This document shows positions 19,301 through 27,295 of a DNA stretch of 64,000 nucleotides, piece after piece (the first letter of the stretch is position 1; the number at the start of each line of letters is the position of its first letter). The stretch is from Desulfobacteraceae bacterium RAAP-1 (GTDB lineage: Bacteria; Desulfobacterota; Desulfobacteria; Desulfobacterales; Desulfatirhabdiaceae), in NCBI GenBank assembly GCA_001443525.1, contig LKPX01000011.1:1-64000 (forward strand), given 5' to 3'. The notes beneath the pieces are model-generated. The model searched no databases. It was not told the DNA's origin and worked only from the letters and a program-made list of their open reading frames with translations. Position numbers and translations under genes: made by a program.

Positions 19301-19749
19301 TCCGACAGGTATTCCTTGCGAATATGGGCTCTGTAAATTTTTTCAAACAGGGCGGCAAGCTCCACCGGCACGTGAACATCGCTGAGTTCCTTGTTCAGAA
19401 GCGACAGGAGATAGGTATAGTCCCTGGCCGACACCTCTTTTTCCAGTATCTTGTTCCATGCCTGCTGCGGATTGGTTTTTCCGGAGATTTCAAAACGGCG
19501 CTGCCAGTCTGTCAGAATATCCGGATCTTTCAGAATCCTGAAATGTCGTTCCTGAGCCGGAAAAGCAATGGACAGAAAACTGTCCAGCAGGGTATTGAGC
19601 CAACCCGACGACGGACTGTACTGATTCAGCCGGGCCCTCATAAACGCCTTGGTTTCATATGGCCAGGACGCCACCAGTTGCCGGATTTCGAGAATCCGCT
19701 TTTCAGGAAGGCGGATATATTTGATTTCCTTGGTGAATCTTTTTGCCAT
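16318..19749 (-). CDS. Double-AAA+ ATPase with C-terminal Lon-type protease domain
   Basis: A 1143-residue protein. An N-terminal helical part (1-150) is followed by a first P-loop domain (Walker A GPSGSGKT, 163-170) and a second AAA+ domain (GPPGSGKT, 523-530; Walker B LVFFDE, 581-586; sensor-1 TTN, 627-629; a likely arginine finger near 638-643). A C-terminal S16/Lon-like domain (about 815-985) has GGPSAG with candidate nucleophile S926 and GGHKKK with candidate K974, the Ser-Lys dyad spacing of Lon. A basic helical tail follows. The stretch between P-loop 1 and its Walker B is long and charged. The start MAKRFTKEIK overlaps the SPFH gene stop as TAATG, so translation is coupled. It should be an ATP-dependent protease recruited to the membrane by the SPFH partner. 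It is not Lon, LonB or BrxL by architecture. Confidence 0.82.
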   Translation of the reverse strand: MAKRFTKEIKYIRLPEKRILEIRQLVASWPYETKAFMRARLNQYSPSSGWLNTLLDSFLSIAFPAQERHFRILKDPDILTDWQRRFEISGKTNPQQAWNKILEKEVSARDYTYLLSLLNKELSDVHVPVELAALFEKIYRAHIRKEYLSDTSAPKAPLILFVGPSGSGKTSTVRQTLEQVIFVNEVQPEVDLEQKKEEVLSHEPFWRTIDQVDPTLAAEIARRKKLAFNKSLSKMPLINRILKKRISRSLSQLEEQGVWVDYAMITPNDYQTSLAGEPGNYFKKALGDPRKTSIRHVEEAHSAFGKTDGKDTGPERQQRTLIDTANIVLDEIINGQRDCLLIATTDQPERFDQAIYRRFVEKGKIVDLSEFWKNPENLYEVVRLELLRNDVVVTESPDDVCLHNARCIAPEQVHAAVKKIFVIFQERTLKITPAYVRKLVHSIIEIQGGFTSEYLNDAMLVRKAFELVAKNAFGDLFEKVVDRMDRHVRWDEYVGKVKDVFSEMANNCLYYSVSDEKGVVLNGPPGSGKTFLVRAWLSENSDIHDIATSASALQDPVNPWEGTAENLEKVYDIAKMIAPCLVFFDEGDSLAPRRSTSGGSPSDKLTNKFLSLIDGEVPMNRVFTALTTNRLDILDPALVRSKRLKVMEISGHLRHKDITDIIHQTLKHVPLSPELSVEAIVEAAKGICNTPADYSAFVEKARSLRGTEYEVLQRIRELARSSDDIRDKFVKFNFKSLMGILDAVDAPQLLRSSIKKEPALLLAHYSDLIDILKHVVSIADYPLRPSHLNSARQEISHSPVKIGKVQLDEFLEAELSQEPQVGFIIGVGANDVSGVLLPIATSLTYSLSPEKVLVTGAVSSGSATAELDMAVQMTQQSAQEALTMVKNYLQELDPKVSIPRLLGEFLDHYTIHHQLLSASYNVGGPSAGYALALNTLSALLQIPVYHDFGITGAPWTKGVKKGEVGGSVIIGGHKKKAETVLLYLRRMFMPLQNYKDLDPEFLINYWEQDKDILGISNFGELVPEVVWLGPDYEAVLQELIALRIDYKLKKSRGIDGYDVNKEIILKRKKYLKDQLEKKIVDRLEAIRKYLRNPVSDPHLSLEEIFLDKGTSRRIGVTSLADFIREQKNRIGRWAFSRRKHTDC

Positions 19750-20705
19750 TAGCGGGCTCCGGTGGTGTTTCCATGAGCAGGCGCCGGTGACGGTGCAGGC
19801 GCTGGAAGGCTGATCGCCGGCGGTGTCTGGGTGTTCTGAATCACGACAGTATTGCGGCCTTCTGTGTTTTTTTCGTAGGCAGTGGCCCATTTCTGCTGGG
19901 TCAAAAATTGGAGCAGCGCGGTATCTGTGGAACCGTCGGGTCTGCCCAAGGCATGCTGAAGGGCCTGGATGCTTTCCAGATACGCTGCATAAAGCTTTTT
20001 AATCCGGCTGGCTTCCTGGTCCGCCGCATAATTGTCGGCTTCTGCAAGCAGCTCCCGCTTCTTTTTCTCTTCCGTAGCCTCGATAAGCTTATCACCGAAG
20101 CGGGTTTCATTGAGCACGAAGCTGACTACATCAATCCCGTATTTCTGTTCAAGTGTCGATCCGCCTTCATTGATGGGTCTGGATTTCAGGGCCATAAAAA
20201 TATCGTCCTTGATTTTTTCACGATCGCCGATAAGCTGGTTCACCCCATGGGACTGAAGGATATCTTTGACAACGCCGTCATAGTCTCCCTGAAGAAGCTG
20301 TTGCGGATTCAGATTCTCGATAGCCCAGGTTTTCAGATCGTGGATCCGATATGTCATCACAGCCGATGCCCATAGCGCCAGATTTTCTTTGGAAATGATT
20401 TTTATGGGCTGCGAACTTCCTCCCAGATACAGAGTCTGATTCATCAGGGGGACTTCCTGCTCGATCCGGGTGAAATACGGCAGCCGGATATGCCATCCGA
20501 TATTGGTAATGGCTTCCCGCTGTCCGCCGAAGCGTTCCAGCACCACCGCGTAATTTTTCCGGACTTTATAGATGGCTTTTGTGGCATAGACCAGCGCCGA
20601 AAAGCCGTACAGTACGCCCAGCACTGTCACAAAAGCCAGTATCCGCCTGAGAATGGTTTTAACAAAAGATCTGGTAAACACTTTTCCGGGAAGTTCTTCT
20701 GGCAT
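19749..20705 (-). CDS. SPFH/prohibitin-family membrane protein
   Basis: A 318-residue HflK/HflC/stomatin-like protein. One membrane segment lies at about residues 20-42 (ILAFVTVLGVLYGFSALVYA); the SPFH domain follows (YAVVLERFGGQREAITNIGW, VMTYRIHDLKTWAIENL, YGIDVVSFVLNETRF). Next come a charged coiled coil (IEATEEKKKRELLAEADNYA) and a Pro/Ala-rich C-terminal tail. SPFH proteins form membrane cages that regulate proteases such as FtsH. Coupling to the downstream AAA/Lon gene suggests an analogous complex. The start has AAGGAG 5 nt upstream. Confidence 0.88.
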   Translation of the reverse strand: MPEELPGKVFTRSFVKTILRRILAFVTVLGVLYGFSALVYATKAIYKVRKNYAVVLERFGGQREAITNIGWHIRLPYFTRIEQEVPLMNQTLYLGGSSQPIKIISKENLALWASAVMTYRIHDLKTWAIENLNPQQLLQGDYDGVVKDILQSHGVNQLIGDREKIKDDIFMALKSRPINEGGSTLEQKYGIDVVSFVLNETRFGDKLIEATEEKKKRELLAEADNYAADQEASRIKKLYAAYLESIQALQHALGRPDGSTDTALLQFLTQQKWATAYEKNTEGRNTVVIQNTQTPPAISLPAPAPSPAPAHGNTTGAR

Positions 20706-20766
20706 AACATCTCCTTACCCCATCGTCTCAGGAAACTATTCCAGGGCTTCTTGCGTGGGTTTTGGG

Positions 20767-20816
20767 TTGATACTGCGGATAGCGTAATGATATAACCATT
20801 GCGTTTTTAAATGCAA
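20767..20816. promoter_or_regulatory. Overlapping divergent promoters
   Basis: Plus strand: TTGATA (20767-20772), 18 nt, TATAAC (20791-20796), facing the NorQ-like gene. Minus strand: TTGCAT (complement of 20811-20816), 16 nt, TATATC (complement of 20789-20794), facing the SPFH gene. The two -10 elements overlap, so the two polymerases would compete. This is motif inspection only. Confidence 0.4.
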
Positions 20817-20855
20817 GATGAAAACTGTTTCCCCGCATAAGGAGTTGCTTTGTAT

Positions 20856-21689
20856 ATGACGACCGCTTCACTCCCTGTCTGCAGCGACGACATCGCCGCC
20901 GTGCCTTCAGAACCATTTTACCTTGCTTCAGGCAACGAAGTCTCCCTGTTTGAAGCTGCTTACAGCGCCAGGCTCCCGGTCATTTTGAAAGGCCCGACCG
21001 GATGCGGGAAAACCCGTTTCGTGGAATACATGGCTCACCGGCTGGAACGTCCATTGGTTACGGTTGCCTGCCATGAAGATTTGTTTGCATCGGATCTGAT
21101 CGGCCGCTATCTGCTGATGAACGATCAAACCGTATGGATGGATGGCCCTCTGACGCGCGCGGTGCGTATCGGCGCCATTTGTTATCTGGATGAAATTGTC
21201 GAAGCCAGAAAAGACACTACGGTGGTGATTCATCCGCTGACAGACAGTCGCAGAATGCTTCACATCGATAAAAAAGGGGAAAGCATTCAGGCGCACCCGG
21301 ATTTTTTAATGGTGGTTTCCTACAATCCCGGATATCAATCTGTCCTGAAAGACCTCAAACAAAGCACCCGTCAGCGATTCATCGCTCTGGAATTTCAGTA
21401 TCCGGCTTCCGAAAAAGAAGCAGACATTGTATCCCGGGAAAGTGGTTTGACACTTGACCTGTCTCTCAAACTGGTGCAATTCGCCGGAAAAATCCGCAAT
21501 ATCCGCGAACACGGGCTCACCGAGGGCGCCAGCACACGTTTATTGATTTACGCAGGCAAGCTGATTCAACAGGGTGTATCTGTTGTGGAAGCCTGTCGAA
21601 CAGCCATTTGCCTGCCTCTGTCCGACGATCAGCATTTACAGGAAACCCTGATGGAACTGACAGAGGATATATTTGGAGACTGGATATAG
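20856..21689 (+). CDS. NorQ/CbbQ/MoxR-type AAA+ ATPase
   Basis: A 277-residue P-loop ATPase with Walker [11 protein letters not shown], Walker [12 protein letters not shown] and the family segments [20 protein letters not shown] and [10 protein letters not shown]. NorQ/CbbQ proteins act with a VWA-domain partner to activate metalloenzymes such as NO reductase or Rubisco. No VWA gene or obvious client is next to it. The start is uncertain: ATG 20856 is 11 nt after AAGGAG, while TTG 20850 is at the better distance of 5 nt. It is divergent from the SPFH-protease operon and convergent with the sigma-54 regulator. Confidence 0.85.
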   Translation: MTTASLPVCSDDIAAVPSEPFYLASGNEVSLFEAAYSARLPVILKGPTGCGKTRFVEYMAHRLERPLVTVACHEDLFASDLIGRYLLMNDQTVWMDGPLTRAVRIGAICYLDEIVEARKDTTVVIHPLTDSRRMLHIDKKGESIQAHPDFLMVVSYNPGYQSVLKDLKQSTRQRFIALEFQYPASEKEADIVSRESGLTLDLSLKLVQFAGKIRNIREHGLTEGASTRLLIYAGKLIQQGVSVVEACRTAICLPLSDDQHLQETLMELTEDIFGDWI

Positions 21690-21734
21690 CGCATCAGGTG
21701 GGAAACTGTGCAGGAAATACGAATTCGTCATTAG

Positions 21735-22811
21735 TTATATCGAGAAACTTTCTTCAAGATGATGACGCTTGATTTTTTCAATCAAGGTTGTACGCTTGAT
21801 ATTCAACAGCTTGGCTGCATTTTTCTTGACGCCGTTACTGATTTCCATGGACTTGCAGATCAAAGCCTTTTCAAACTCGTTGACAGCCGTGTTCAGGCAC
21901 AGTCCTTCATCTGACATGGAGATATCAGGAACCGCGACAGGGGCTTCCGTCTCTATACCGGTTCTAAGTTTCAGTGGCAGATCCCGGGGATAAATTTCGC
22001 CCTCACGGGTCAATACCACCATACGCTCCATCATGTTTTTCAATTCGCGTACATTGCCAGGCCAGGAATATGCGGTCATCAATTCTACGGTTTTTGCGGA
22101 TATTCCGGAAACCTGAGTATGTTTCGATGTATTCAACTGTGCCAGAAAATGACGGACAAGAAGGGAGATATCGGATTTACGCTCCCGTAACGACGGCAGC
22201 ATGATGGGAATGACAAAAAGACGGTAATACAGATCTTCTCTGAATGTGCCATTTTCGATGGCGGCTTCCAGATCCCGGTGTGTTGCGGCAATCACCCGGA
22301 CATCGGAAGTAATGGACTGGCACCCGCCGACTCGCTCAAACACGCTTTCTTCCAGAACTTTCAGGAGTTTTACCTGAAGATCATGGCTCATATCTCCGAT
22401 TTCATCCAGAAATATGGTGCCGCCATCGGCCAGCTCAAACTTTCCGGGTTTAGCGGTGACAGCACCCGTAAAAGCTCCTTTCACATGTCCGAACAGCTCG
22501 CTTTCCAGAAGATTTTCAGGAATGGCGCCGCAGTTTATTTGAACGAAGGGTTTATCCCGGCGATGAGATTTATCATGAATAGCCTTGGCGACCAGTCCCT
22601 TTCCCGTCCCGGTCTCTCCCTGGATGATAATGGTGCTGTCACTGTCAGCCACTTTTTCAATGATGCGAAATATATCCTGCATACACTGGCTTTGGCCGAT
22701 AATATTGCAGAATGAAACTGGCAACGTCGATTCGATGTCAGATTGTATCTGTACAGAACAGAAATCCATCTCATTCATGGCAGCGGAATTGTCTATCGCT
22801 AGATTATTCAC
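21735..22811 (-). CDS. Sigma-54 dependent activator without receiver domain
   Basis: A 358-residue bacterial enhancer-binding protein. The AAA+ domain (about 35-270) shows Walker A GETGTGKG, the sigma-54 contact loop GAFTGA, Walker [13 protein letters not shown] and [15 protein letters not shown] Fis-type helix-turn-helix closes the protein ([20 protein letters not shown]). The short N-terminal region has no receiver or GAF domain, so control must come from its own level or from a partner. Position before signalling and flagellar genes suggests a FlrA/FleQ-like flagellar master role, which is inference. A -24/-12 promoter lies 65 nt upstream. Confidence 0.9.
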   Translation of the reverse strand: MNNLAIDNSAAMNEMDFCSVQIQSDIESTLPVSFCNIIGQSQCMQDIFRIIEKVADSDSTIIIQGETGTGKGLVAKAIHDKSHRRDKPFVQINCGAIPENLLESELFGHVKGAFTGAVTAKPGKFELADGGTIFLDEIGDMSHDLQVKLLKVLEESVFERVGGCQSITSDVRVIAATHRDLEAAIENGTFREDLYYRLFVIPIMLPSLRERKSDISLLVRHFLAQLNTSKHTQVSGISAKTVELMTAYSWPGNVRELKNMMERMVVLTREGEIYPRDLPLKLRTGIETEAPVAVPDISMSDEGLCLNTAVNEFEKALICKSMEISNGVKKNAAKLLNIKRTTLIEKIKRHHLEESFSI

Positions 22812-22875
22812 AAGATGCCTCCTTGGTTATAGAAGTAAACGCCATCTGCATGGAAAATTATTTGCTCTTGTTCTA

Positions 22876-22892
22876 AGCAAAAAAGATGCCAC
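22876..22892 (-). promoter_or_regulatory. Sigma-54 (-24/-12) promoter
   Basis: Read on the minus strand the site is TGGCATC-TTTT-TTGCT, with exactly ten bases between the GG and GC pairs as in the RpoN consensus. It faces the activator gene, suggesting autoregulation. It lies in the gene-free gap 22812-23229, which is AT-rich and otherwise shows only the hairpin at 23181-23204. Confidence 0.65.
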
Positions 22893-23180
22893 ATGCTTCA
22901 GATCGCATTCTACTGCGCATGGTTTTTATCATAACGGAATGTTATATGAATGTCAGAGAACCGGCACACAACCATGAGCATCCCGTATTTTCGCAAAAAG
23001 CAAAAATATTTCTGCAAATATAAGGCGCTATCCAATGATTTCAAAAATATTATAAATAGTTACAAACAGATGTTTTTATTTGCATTCTGCGAATCGCATT
23101 TTGCAAAACAGGATATATCTGAAGCGAAAAATATGATAAAGGCAGGCGAAAAAAAGGAAGGGCTGTGTGACCGTACACAA

Positions 23181-23204
23181 GGGCGCCTGCTCTGAGGCGC
23201 CCTT
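23181..23204. terminator. Terminator hairpin
   Basis: GGGCGCCT-gctctg-AGGCGCCC is a perfect 8-bp GC-rich stem, followed by TTT on the plus strand and TTGTGT on the minus strand. It lies just after the REC-STAS gene stop and probably ends that transcript. Confidence 0.6.
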
Positions 23205-23229
23205 TCTCTGTACGCAAACTCAGTAACGT

Positions 23230-23970
23230 TCAGAATGTGGCTTTGGCATCCGCCACAGAAGAATGAATTGCAAAACCGCTGGTTTCCTCAAATCCTTTCA
23301 ACTCGGCTGCCAGCCCCGCAGACCCGACAAACCGCAGATGAATTCTGTTTTTTTCGCAAGTCTGAACAATGGATGTAATCAGTTTAACGACCAACATATT
23401 TATTTCTTTGGTTTTATTGGCATTCAGAATAAAACGGGACAGACCCTTGGCAGCCATGGATTTGATGGCCATACCGAAATTGCCTTCAATTTCCGCAACA
23501 GTCGATCTGTCCGCTTTTTCGGGCAGTGTCAGTACCTGGATGTCCTCATAAACAGAAAAGAAGGGGCTGGAAAACTCATTGACAGCAGTGGTGCCTTTGG
23601 GCTCAAGGGTAAAAATCTTCGTTACCCTTTCAATCAACTGTTCTCCTTTAAACGGTTTGACCATATAGTCTTTCACGCCCATCTTGACGATCTGCATGAC
23701 ATTGTCCTTGCCGGACTCGGCTGTCAGCATGATCACCGGAATGTCTTTCAACTCCGGCTGCCCTTTCAGTTTTGAAAGCATCTCAATGCCATTCATCACC
23801 GGCATGGTAATGTCCAGCACAATCAGATCAGGTTTGTCCCGACTCACAACGGAGAGTCCTTCGACACCGTTTTCTGCCTCGATCACCACACAGTCGTACG
23901 CAGAAAAAGCCTTGGCTACAATTTTTCGAATGGTTTTGCTGTCATCAACGGCAAGTACTTTCAATGCCAT
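23230..23970 (-). CDS. Response regulator with C-terminal STAS-like domain
   Basis: A 246-residue protein. A receiver domain (1-120) has the acidic pair DD at 9-10, phospho-acceptor D53 (VLDITMP) and K in MVKPFKG. Its C-terminal half (about 140-246) contains TVAEIEGNFGMAIKSMAAKG and NKTKEINMLVVKLITSIVQT, which fit a STAS/anti-anti-sigma fold. There is no DNA-binding domain, so the output is likely protein-protein. Downstream of cheX-like and kinase genes on the same strand. Confidence 0.8.
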   Translation of the reverse strand: MALKVLAVDDSKTIRKIVAKAFSAYDCVVIEAENGVEGLSVVSRDKPDLIVLDITMPVMNGIEMLSKLKGQPELKDIPVIMLTAESGKDNVMQIVKMGVKDYMVKPFKGEQLIERVTKIFTLEPKGTTAVNEFSSPFFSVYEDIQVLTLPEKADRSTVAEIEGNFGMAIKSMAAKGLSRFILNANKTKEINMLVVKLITSIVQTCEKNRIHLRFVGSAGLAAELKGFEETSGFAIHSSVADAKATF

Positions 23971-24039
23971 AAAATTCTTCCTCCATATCAGCTCAAAAGC
24001 TTGAGTTTGTTTTGCTGACTTCTATATCCATATCAGAAA

Positions 24040-24519
24040 TCAGTTGACGGTCTTGATAAAAACTTCCACCATCGCCAAATGCCCCTCCTGCTGAAATGCA
24101 AATCTTTCATGCCGCATCCAGCCTTTGGATTCGATGACAAAATCATTACCTCGCGTGATGCTGGGAATTGAAAGCTGGCAGGGGAACCCCGCATCGCAAA
24201 GACGCGACTTCAAATCGCCTCCGATCATGTTGCTGACTTCGCCGATCACGTCGCTGATTTCTCCCTCGTCCTCGACCTCGTCAAGCTCCATTCCCAGCAT
24301 TGCGGCGGTCATGACTCGGGCGAACGGTGTCGGCACATGCACACAGATATTTCCCATAACATCACCGGCAAAGCTGACGCAGCCGACAATCTTGTTGGGA
24401 GATTTCATCGGCAGTCGGCTTTCGATCACATTAAGCTTCATCGACAGCATTGTCTGAAACACATCCCGCGTTGAATTGATGGCAAATCCGATCAGGTCCA
24501 GCTTGTTAATATCGCTCAT
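24040..24519 (-). CDS. CheX/CheC-like phosphatase
   Basis: A 159-residue protein with the CheX active-site signature E-x2-N as GEVSN (E94, N97), preceded by GEISDVIG and followed by MIGGDLKSRL. CheX dephosphorylates CheY-type receivers. The obvious substrate is one of the two receiver proteins in this cluster. The start MSDINKLD sits 70 bp from the next gene in the run. Confidence 0.82.
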   Translation of the reverse strand: MSDINKLDLIGFAINSTRDVFQTMLSMKLNVIESRLPMKSPNKIVGCVSFAGDVMGNICVHVPTPFARVMTAAMLGMELDEVEDEGEISDVIGEVSNMIGGDLKSRLCDAGFPCQLSIPSITRGNDFVIESKGWMRHERFAFQQEGHLAMVEVFIKTVN

Positions 24520-24634
24520 AAACCTTCCTCATAAAAAAATAATATATTTCAGGAGAGATTGAGATGGCCGCATCGAAATTGAAATCCGGGAGGCCGCTAA
24601 AGAACATAACTTGAAAAAGTATCACCTCCTGCCG

Positions 24635-25903
24635 TCAACGACACGGCAGCCGTATGACAACTGTCGTACCCTCATTCGCTTTACTGTCCACCCGGATGGT
24701 TCCGCCATGATTTTGGATAATGCCATAACTGATGGAAAGCCCCAGCCCGGTACCGTTTTTCAGTGTTTTCGTAGTAAAAAACGGATCGAAAATTTTGTCA
24801 ATCACATCTTCAGGAATTCCATGTCCGGTATCCCGGCATATAATTTCAATCCACCCCGAATCGGAGCTGCCGGAAGGCATCTTTCGCGTTGAAACATTCA
24901 GTTCCCCGCCCCGCGGCATTGCATCTCTGGCATTGGACAGCAACGTAAACATGACCTGGGTCAGACTGTCCGCGTTTCCTTCAATCGGCGGCAAATCTTC
25001 CTGAAGATCCAACACATTATGAATATGGTCGTAGCGGTGTTCATGCTCGAATAGTTGGAACACTTTTCGTATCAGCGTATTGATGTGTACCTTCTCCATA
25101 CTGGCGCCGGATGTTTGGGAAAACTGATACAGCCCGTTGACAATTCGTGATATTCGTTCGGTCTGCTCAGACATGATGGACAGGTACCGTGTCGTACGTT
25201 CATCTATTCCCTCTTTCATAGCCAGCAGTTGAATATATCCGGACAGGATATTCAGCGGATTCAGGATTTCATGAGATGCACCGGTTGTCAGCCTGCCGAT
25301 GGACGCCAGTTTTTCCGCCTGGAGAACTTGTTTTTGTGCCCTTTGAAGCGACTCGTGATCTTTTTTCAGCCGATCATATAACAGGGAATTTTCCATCACC
25401 AGGGAGCATTGTTTGGCCAGCATGGCCAGAAGTTTCATGTTTTCCTGAGTAATGGCGCTTTCTTCGATGCCGGTCACGATGAACACCATGCCCAGTGTAC
25501 GCTTGGCCGTGACCAGAGGAAGCATGATAATGGTTTTGTTGTTTTTAAGCGCTAAAGAAGGCACCAGTGCAGGTTTTCGGCGTCGAATGATCCAGGAGAA
25601 CATCCCGCATTCGATCTGATGCTCCAGCTCGCTTTGGCAGACAAAGCTCATGGATGAGGGAGACGCACTTTTCAATACGAATTCATGGCTTTGTTCATCC
25701 ACCATGAATAAAGCGCATGCTTCCATTTTAATCGAATTTCGGATTTCATTGAAAAAAACTTTCCAAATCTGATTGATATTCGCAGTAATATCAACTTTAT
25801 CCTGGAGTTGGGATATCTCTTCCATCTGGTCGATAAATTCCAGAACCGCCTGATACCCTTTTTCAATCAGGGCAATGTTTTTTTCAGAATCGTCGGTTAT
25901 CAT
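24635..25903 (-). CDS. GAF-domain sensor histidine kinase
   Basis: A 422-residue soluble kinase. A GAF-like sensor region covers about 40-175 (KMEACALFMVDEQSHEFVLK). HisKA follows, with H211 in TTGASHEILNPLNIL, and then HATPase_c with N box LLSNARDAMP, G1 DTGHGIPEDV, F box DPFFTTK and G2 GTGLGLSIS. No membrane segment. It probably phosphorylates one or both neighbouring receivers. The palindromic element at 25979-26089 separates it from the HDOD gene. Confidence 0.92.
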   Translation of the reverse strand: MITDDSEKNIALIEKGYQAVLEFIDQMEEISQLQDKVDITANINQIWKVFFNEIRNSIKMEACALFMVDEQSHEFVLKSASPSSMSFVCQSELEHQIECGMFSWIIRRRKPALVPSLALKNNKTIIMLPLVTAKRTLGMVFIVTGIEESAITQENMKLLAMLAKQCSLVMENSLLYDRLKKDHESLQRAQKQVLQAEKLASIGRLTTGASHEILNPLNILSGYIQLLAMKEGIDERTTRYLSIMSEQTERISRIVNGLYQFSQTSGASMEKVHINTLIRKVFQLFEHEHRYDHIHNVLDLQEDLPPIEGNADSLTQVMFTLLSNARDAMPRGGELNVSTRKMPSGSSDSGWIEIICRDTGHGIPEDVIDKIFDPFFTTKTLKNGTGLGLSISYGIIQNHGGTIRVDSKANEGTTVVIRLPCR

Positions 25904-25978
25904 ATCATGTAGACAATCAATATTTCGTTTGTTTCATGGTTTCAGAAGGCAGCCCCCACCCTTTCAACTTCTGCGAAC

Positions 25979-26089
25979 AGCTATAGGCTTTCAGAAAATT
26001 CATTTCGCAAGGCGGCAGGGAGGATATAATACTATAGTATATCTCCGGCCGATAACGCAGCGAAATGAATCTTCTGAAAGTCTATAGCT
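25979..26089. repeat. Palindromic element with ~30-bp inverted ends
   Basis: Outer arms AGCTATAGGCTTTCAGAA-ATTCATTTCGC and the complementary GCGAAATGAAT-TTCTGAAAG-TATAGCT bound a 111-bp element. Its centre has the perfect palindrome ATACTATAGTAT. The right edge contains the TAG stop of the HDOD gene, so the element begins exactly where that gene ends. Unrelated in sequence to repeat A. It could be a MITE-like unit, or act as a bidirectional hairpin. Confidence 0.75.
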
Positions 26090-26945
26090 ACATCTTTCCG
26101 GTAACCACCCAGTTGATATCCTGAAATTCCCGTTCGATCTCATGTACAATGGGCTCTAACATATTCAATTTCAGGTTTAGAGACGTCCATCCCTCCGGAT
26201 TCAGGGCAGGTATTTTATTATCGCCGCCGGATCCCAGATCGATGGCTCGGGCCAGAATATCCGCCAGATGGATAATGGACGTCTCCCTGACGAACCTGCC
26301 TGCCAGCTCCGGCTGATGGTGATATTCCAGAATATTCATCAGCTTTAGAGGCAGATTCCATTTTTCCGATAACAGCTTTCCGACATCTGGATGTGTAAAC
26401 CCCAACACCTCGTTTTCGGCTACAATAATCAAGGAGTTCTGCCGTTTTGCCAGCGCCATGACTTTGATGAAGTCATCGGGTAGAAACAGCATCTCCACAA
26501 TCTTGCCGATATCGTGAAGCAGCCCGGAAACAAACAGCTCCTCGACCTTTTCATACCTCAGATAGGATCCAATGACTTTGGCGCCGATAGCACACCCCAG
26601 GGAATGGTCCCAGAACCGTTCCTGAATGATGCGCTGGTCTTTGTAGCGGCTTGAAAACATGTCGAAAACCGATGTTGTCAGCAGCAGGTTGCGGATAGCG
26701 TCAAAGCCCAGCAGCACAATAGCGCCTGTAATCGTAGAAATTTTCTGAGGAAATCCGTAAAATGACGAGTTGACCAGTTTTAAAAGACGGGCTGTCAGCA
26801 CCTGGTCATCGGTAATAACGCTGGCCAGATCTCGTGCGGAAGATTTAGGATTGTTAACCAGCTCCGTAATTTTGAGAACAGTTCGGGGAAGGGTCGGCAA
26901 GTCATCGATCTGGTCGATGATGCGTTTGATATTTCTGGGCGCCAT
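26088..26945 (-). CDS. HDOD-domain signalling protein
   Basis: A 285-residue protein with an HDOD domain: LPTLPRTVLKITELVNNP at the start, LVNSSFYGFPQKISTITGAIVLLGF in the middle and LLHDIGKIVEML retaining an HD-like pair. HDOD proteins act in signal transduction, often without enzymatic activity. ATG 26945 (MAPRNIKR) is one base after the stop of the small upstream gene. Its stop codon falls in the palindromic element. Confidence 0.88.
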   Translation of the reverse strand: MAPRNIKRIIDQIDDLPTLPRTVLKITELVNNPKSSARDLASVITDDQVLTARLLKLVNSSFYGFPQKISTITGAIVLLGFDAIRNLLLTTSVFDMFSSRYKDQRIIQERFWDHSLGCAIGAKVIGSYLRYEKVEELFVSGLLHDIGKIVEMLFLPDDFIKVMALAKRQNSLIIVAENEVLGFTHPDVGKLLSEKWNLPLKLMNILEYHHQPELAGRFVRETSIIHLADILARAIDLGSGGDNKIPALNPEGWTSLNLKLNMLEPIVHEIEREFQDINWVVTGKM

Positions 26946-26946
26946 A

Positions 26947-27282
26947 TTATTTTTCTTTTTGTTGCAGGCGTTTTTCCAAAAGATTTCCGGCAACTCGCAT
27001 GATCTCTTCCATGACCGGATCCGGGAGCGTCTCTGAAAATTTTATTCGCAGTGATTCGTCAATGGTATCCCTGAGCGCCGTCTCGGTATTCACCTGAACG
27101 GTGGCGCCATCTTCCGCAGCTCCATCCACCCAAAGTTCACGGATGCCCCAGGATTTCAGCATGTAGATGCTTTTCTCGGTCAGTTGGACATTGGACTTGA
27201 GCAGCAGAGCGTCTTGAATCGTGAAAACAGATTTGGCCACCGTCATTCCGGGCACAGCTTTGTCCAGTTCGATTTTATACAT
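26947..27282 (-). CDS. Small DUF3391-like protein
   Basis: A 111-residue protein: YKIELDKAVPGMTVAKSVF, then LLKSNVQLTEKSIYMLKSWGIRELWVDG. This is the pattern found N-terminal to HD-GYP phosphodiesterases (DUF3391-like), here as a free-standing domain with a charged helical tail. It lies between the receiver and HDOD genes with near-zero spacing. It could be an accessory input module for the HDOD protein; that is inference. Confidence 0.65.
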   Translation of the reverse strand: MYKIELDKAVPGMTVAKSVFTIQDALLLKSNVQLTEKSIYMLKSWGIRELWVDGAAEDGATVQVNTETALRDTIDESLRIKFSETLPDPVMEEIMRVAGNLLEKRLQQKEK

Positions 27283-27295
27283 AAAAGAACCTGCG

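Noticed and set aside
18118-19752. A 544-codon open frame on the plus strand
   Set aside because: It runs antisense to the AAA/Lon gene, whose motifs are clear; the plus-strand product shows no domain and has shadow-frame composition.
22950-23195. Possible 81-residue gene in the gap upstream of the sigma-54 activator
   Set aside because: No ribosome-binding site, no recognisable motif, and the frame runs into the terminator hairpin.
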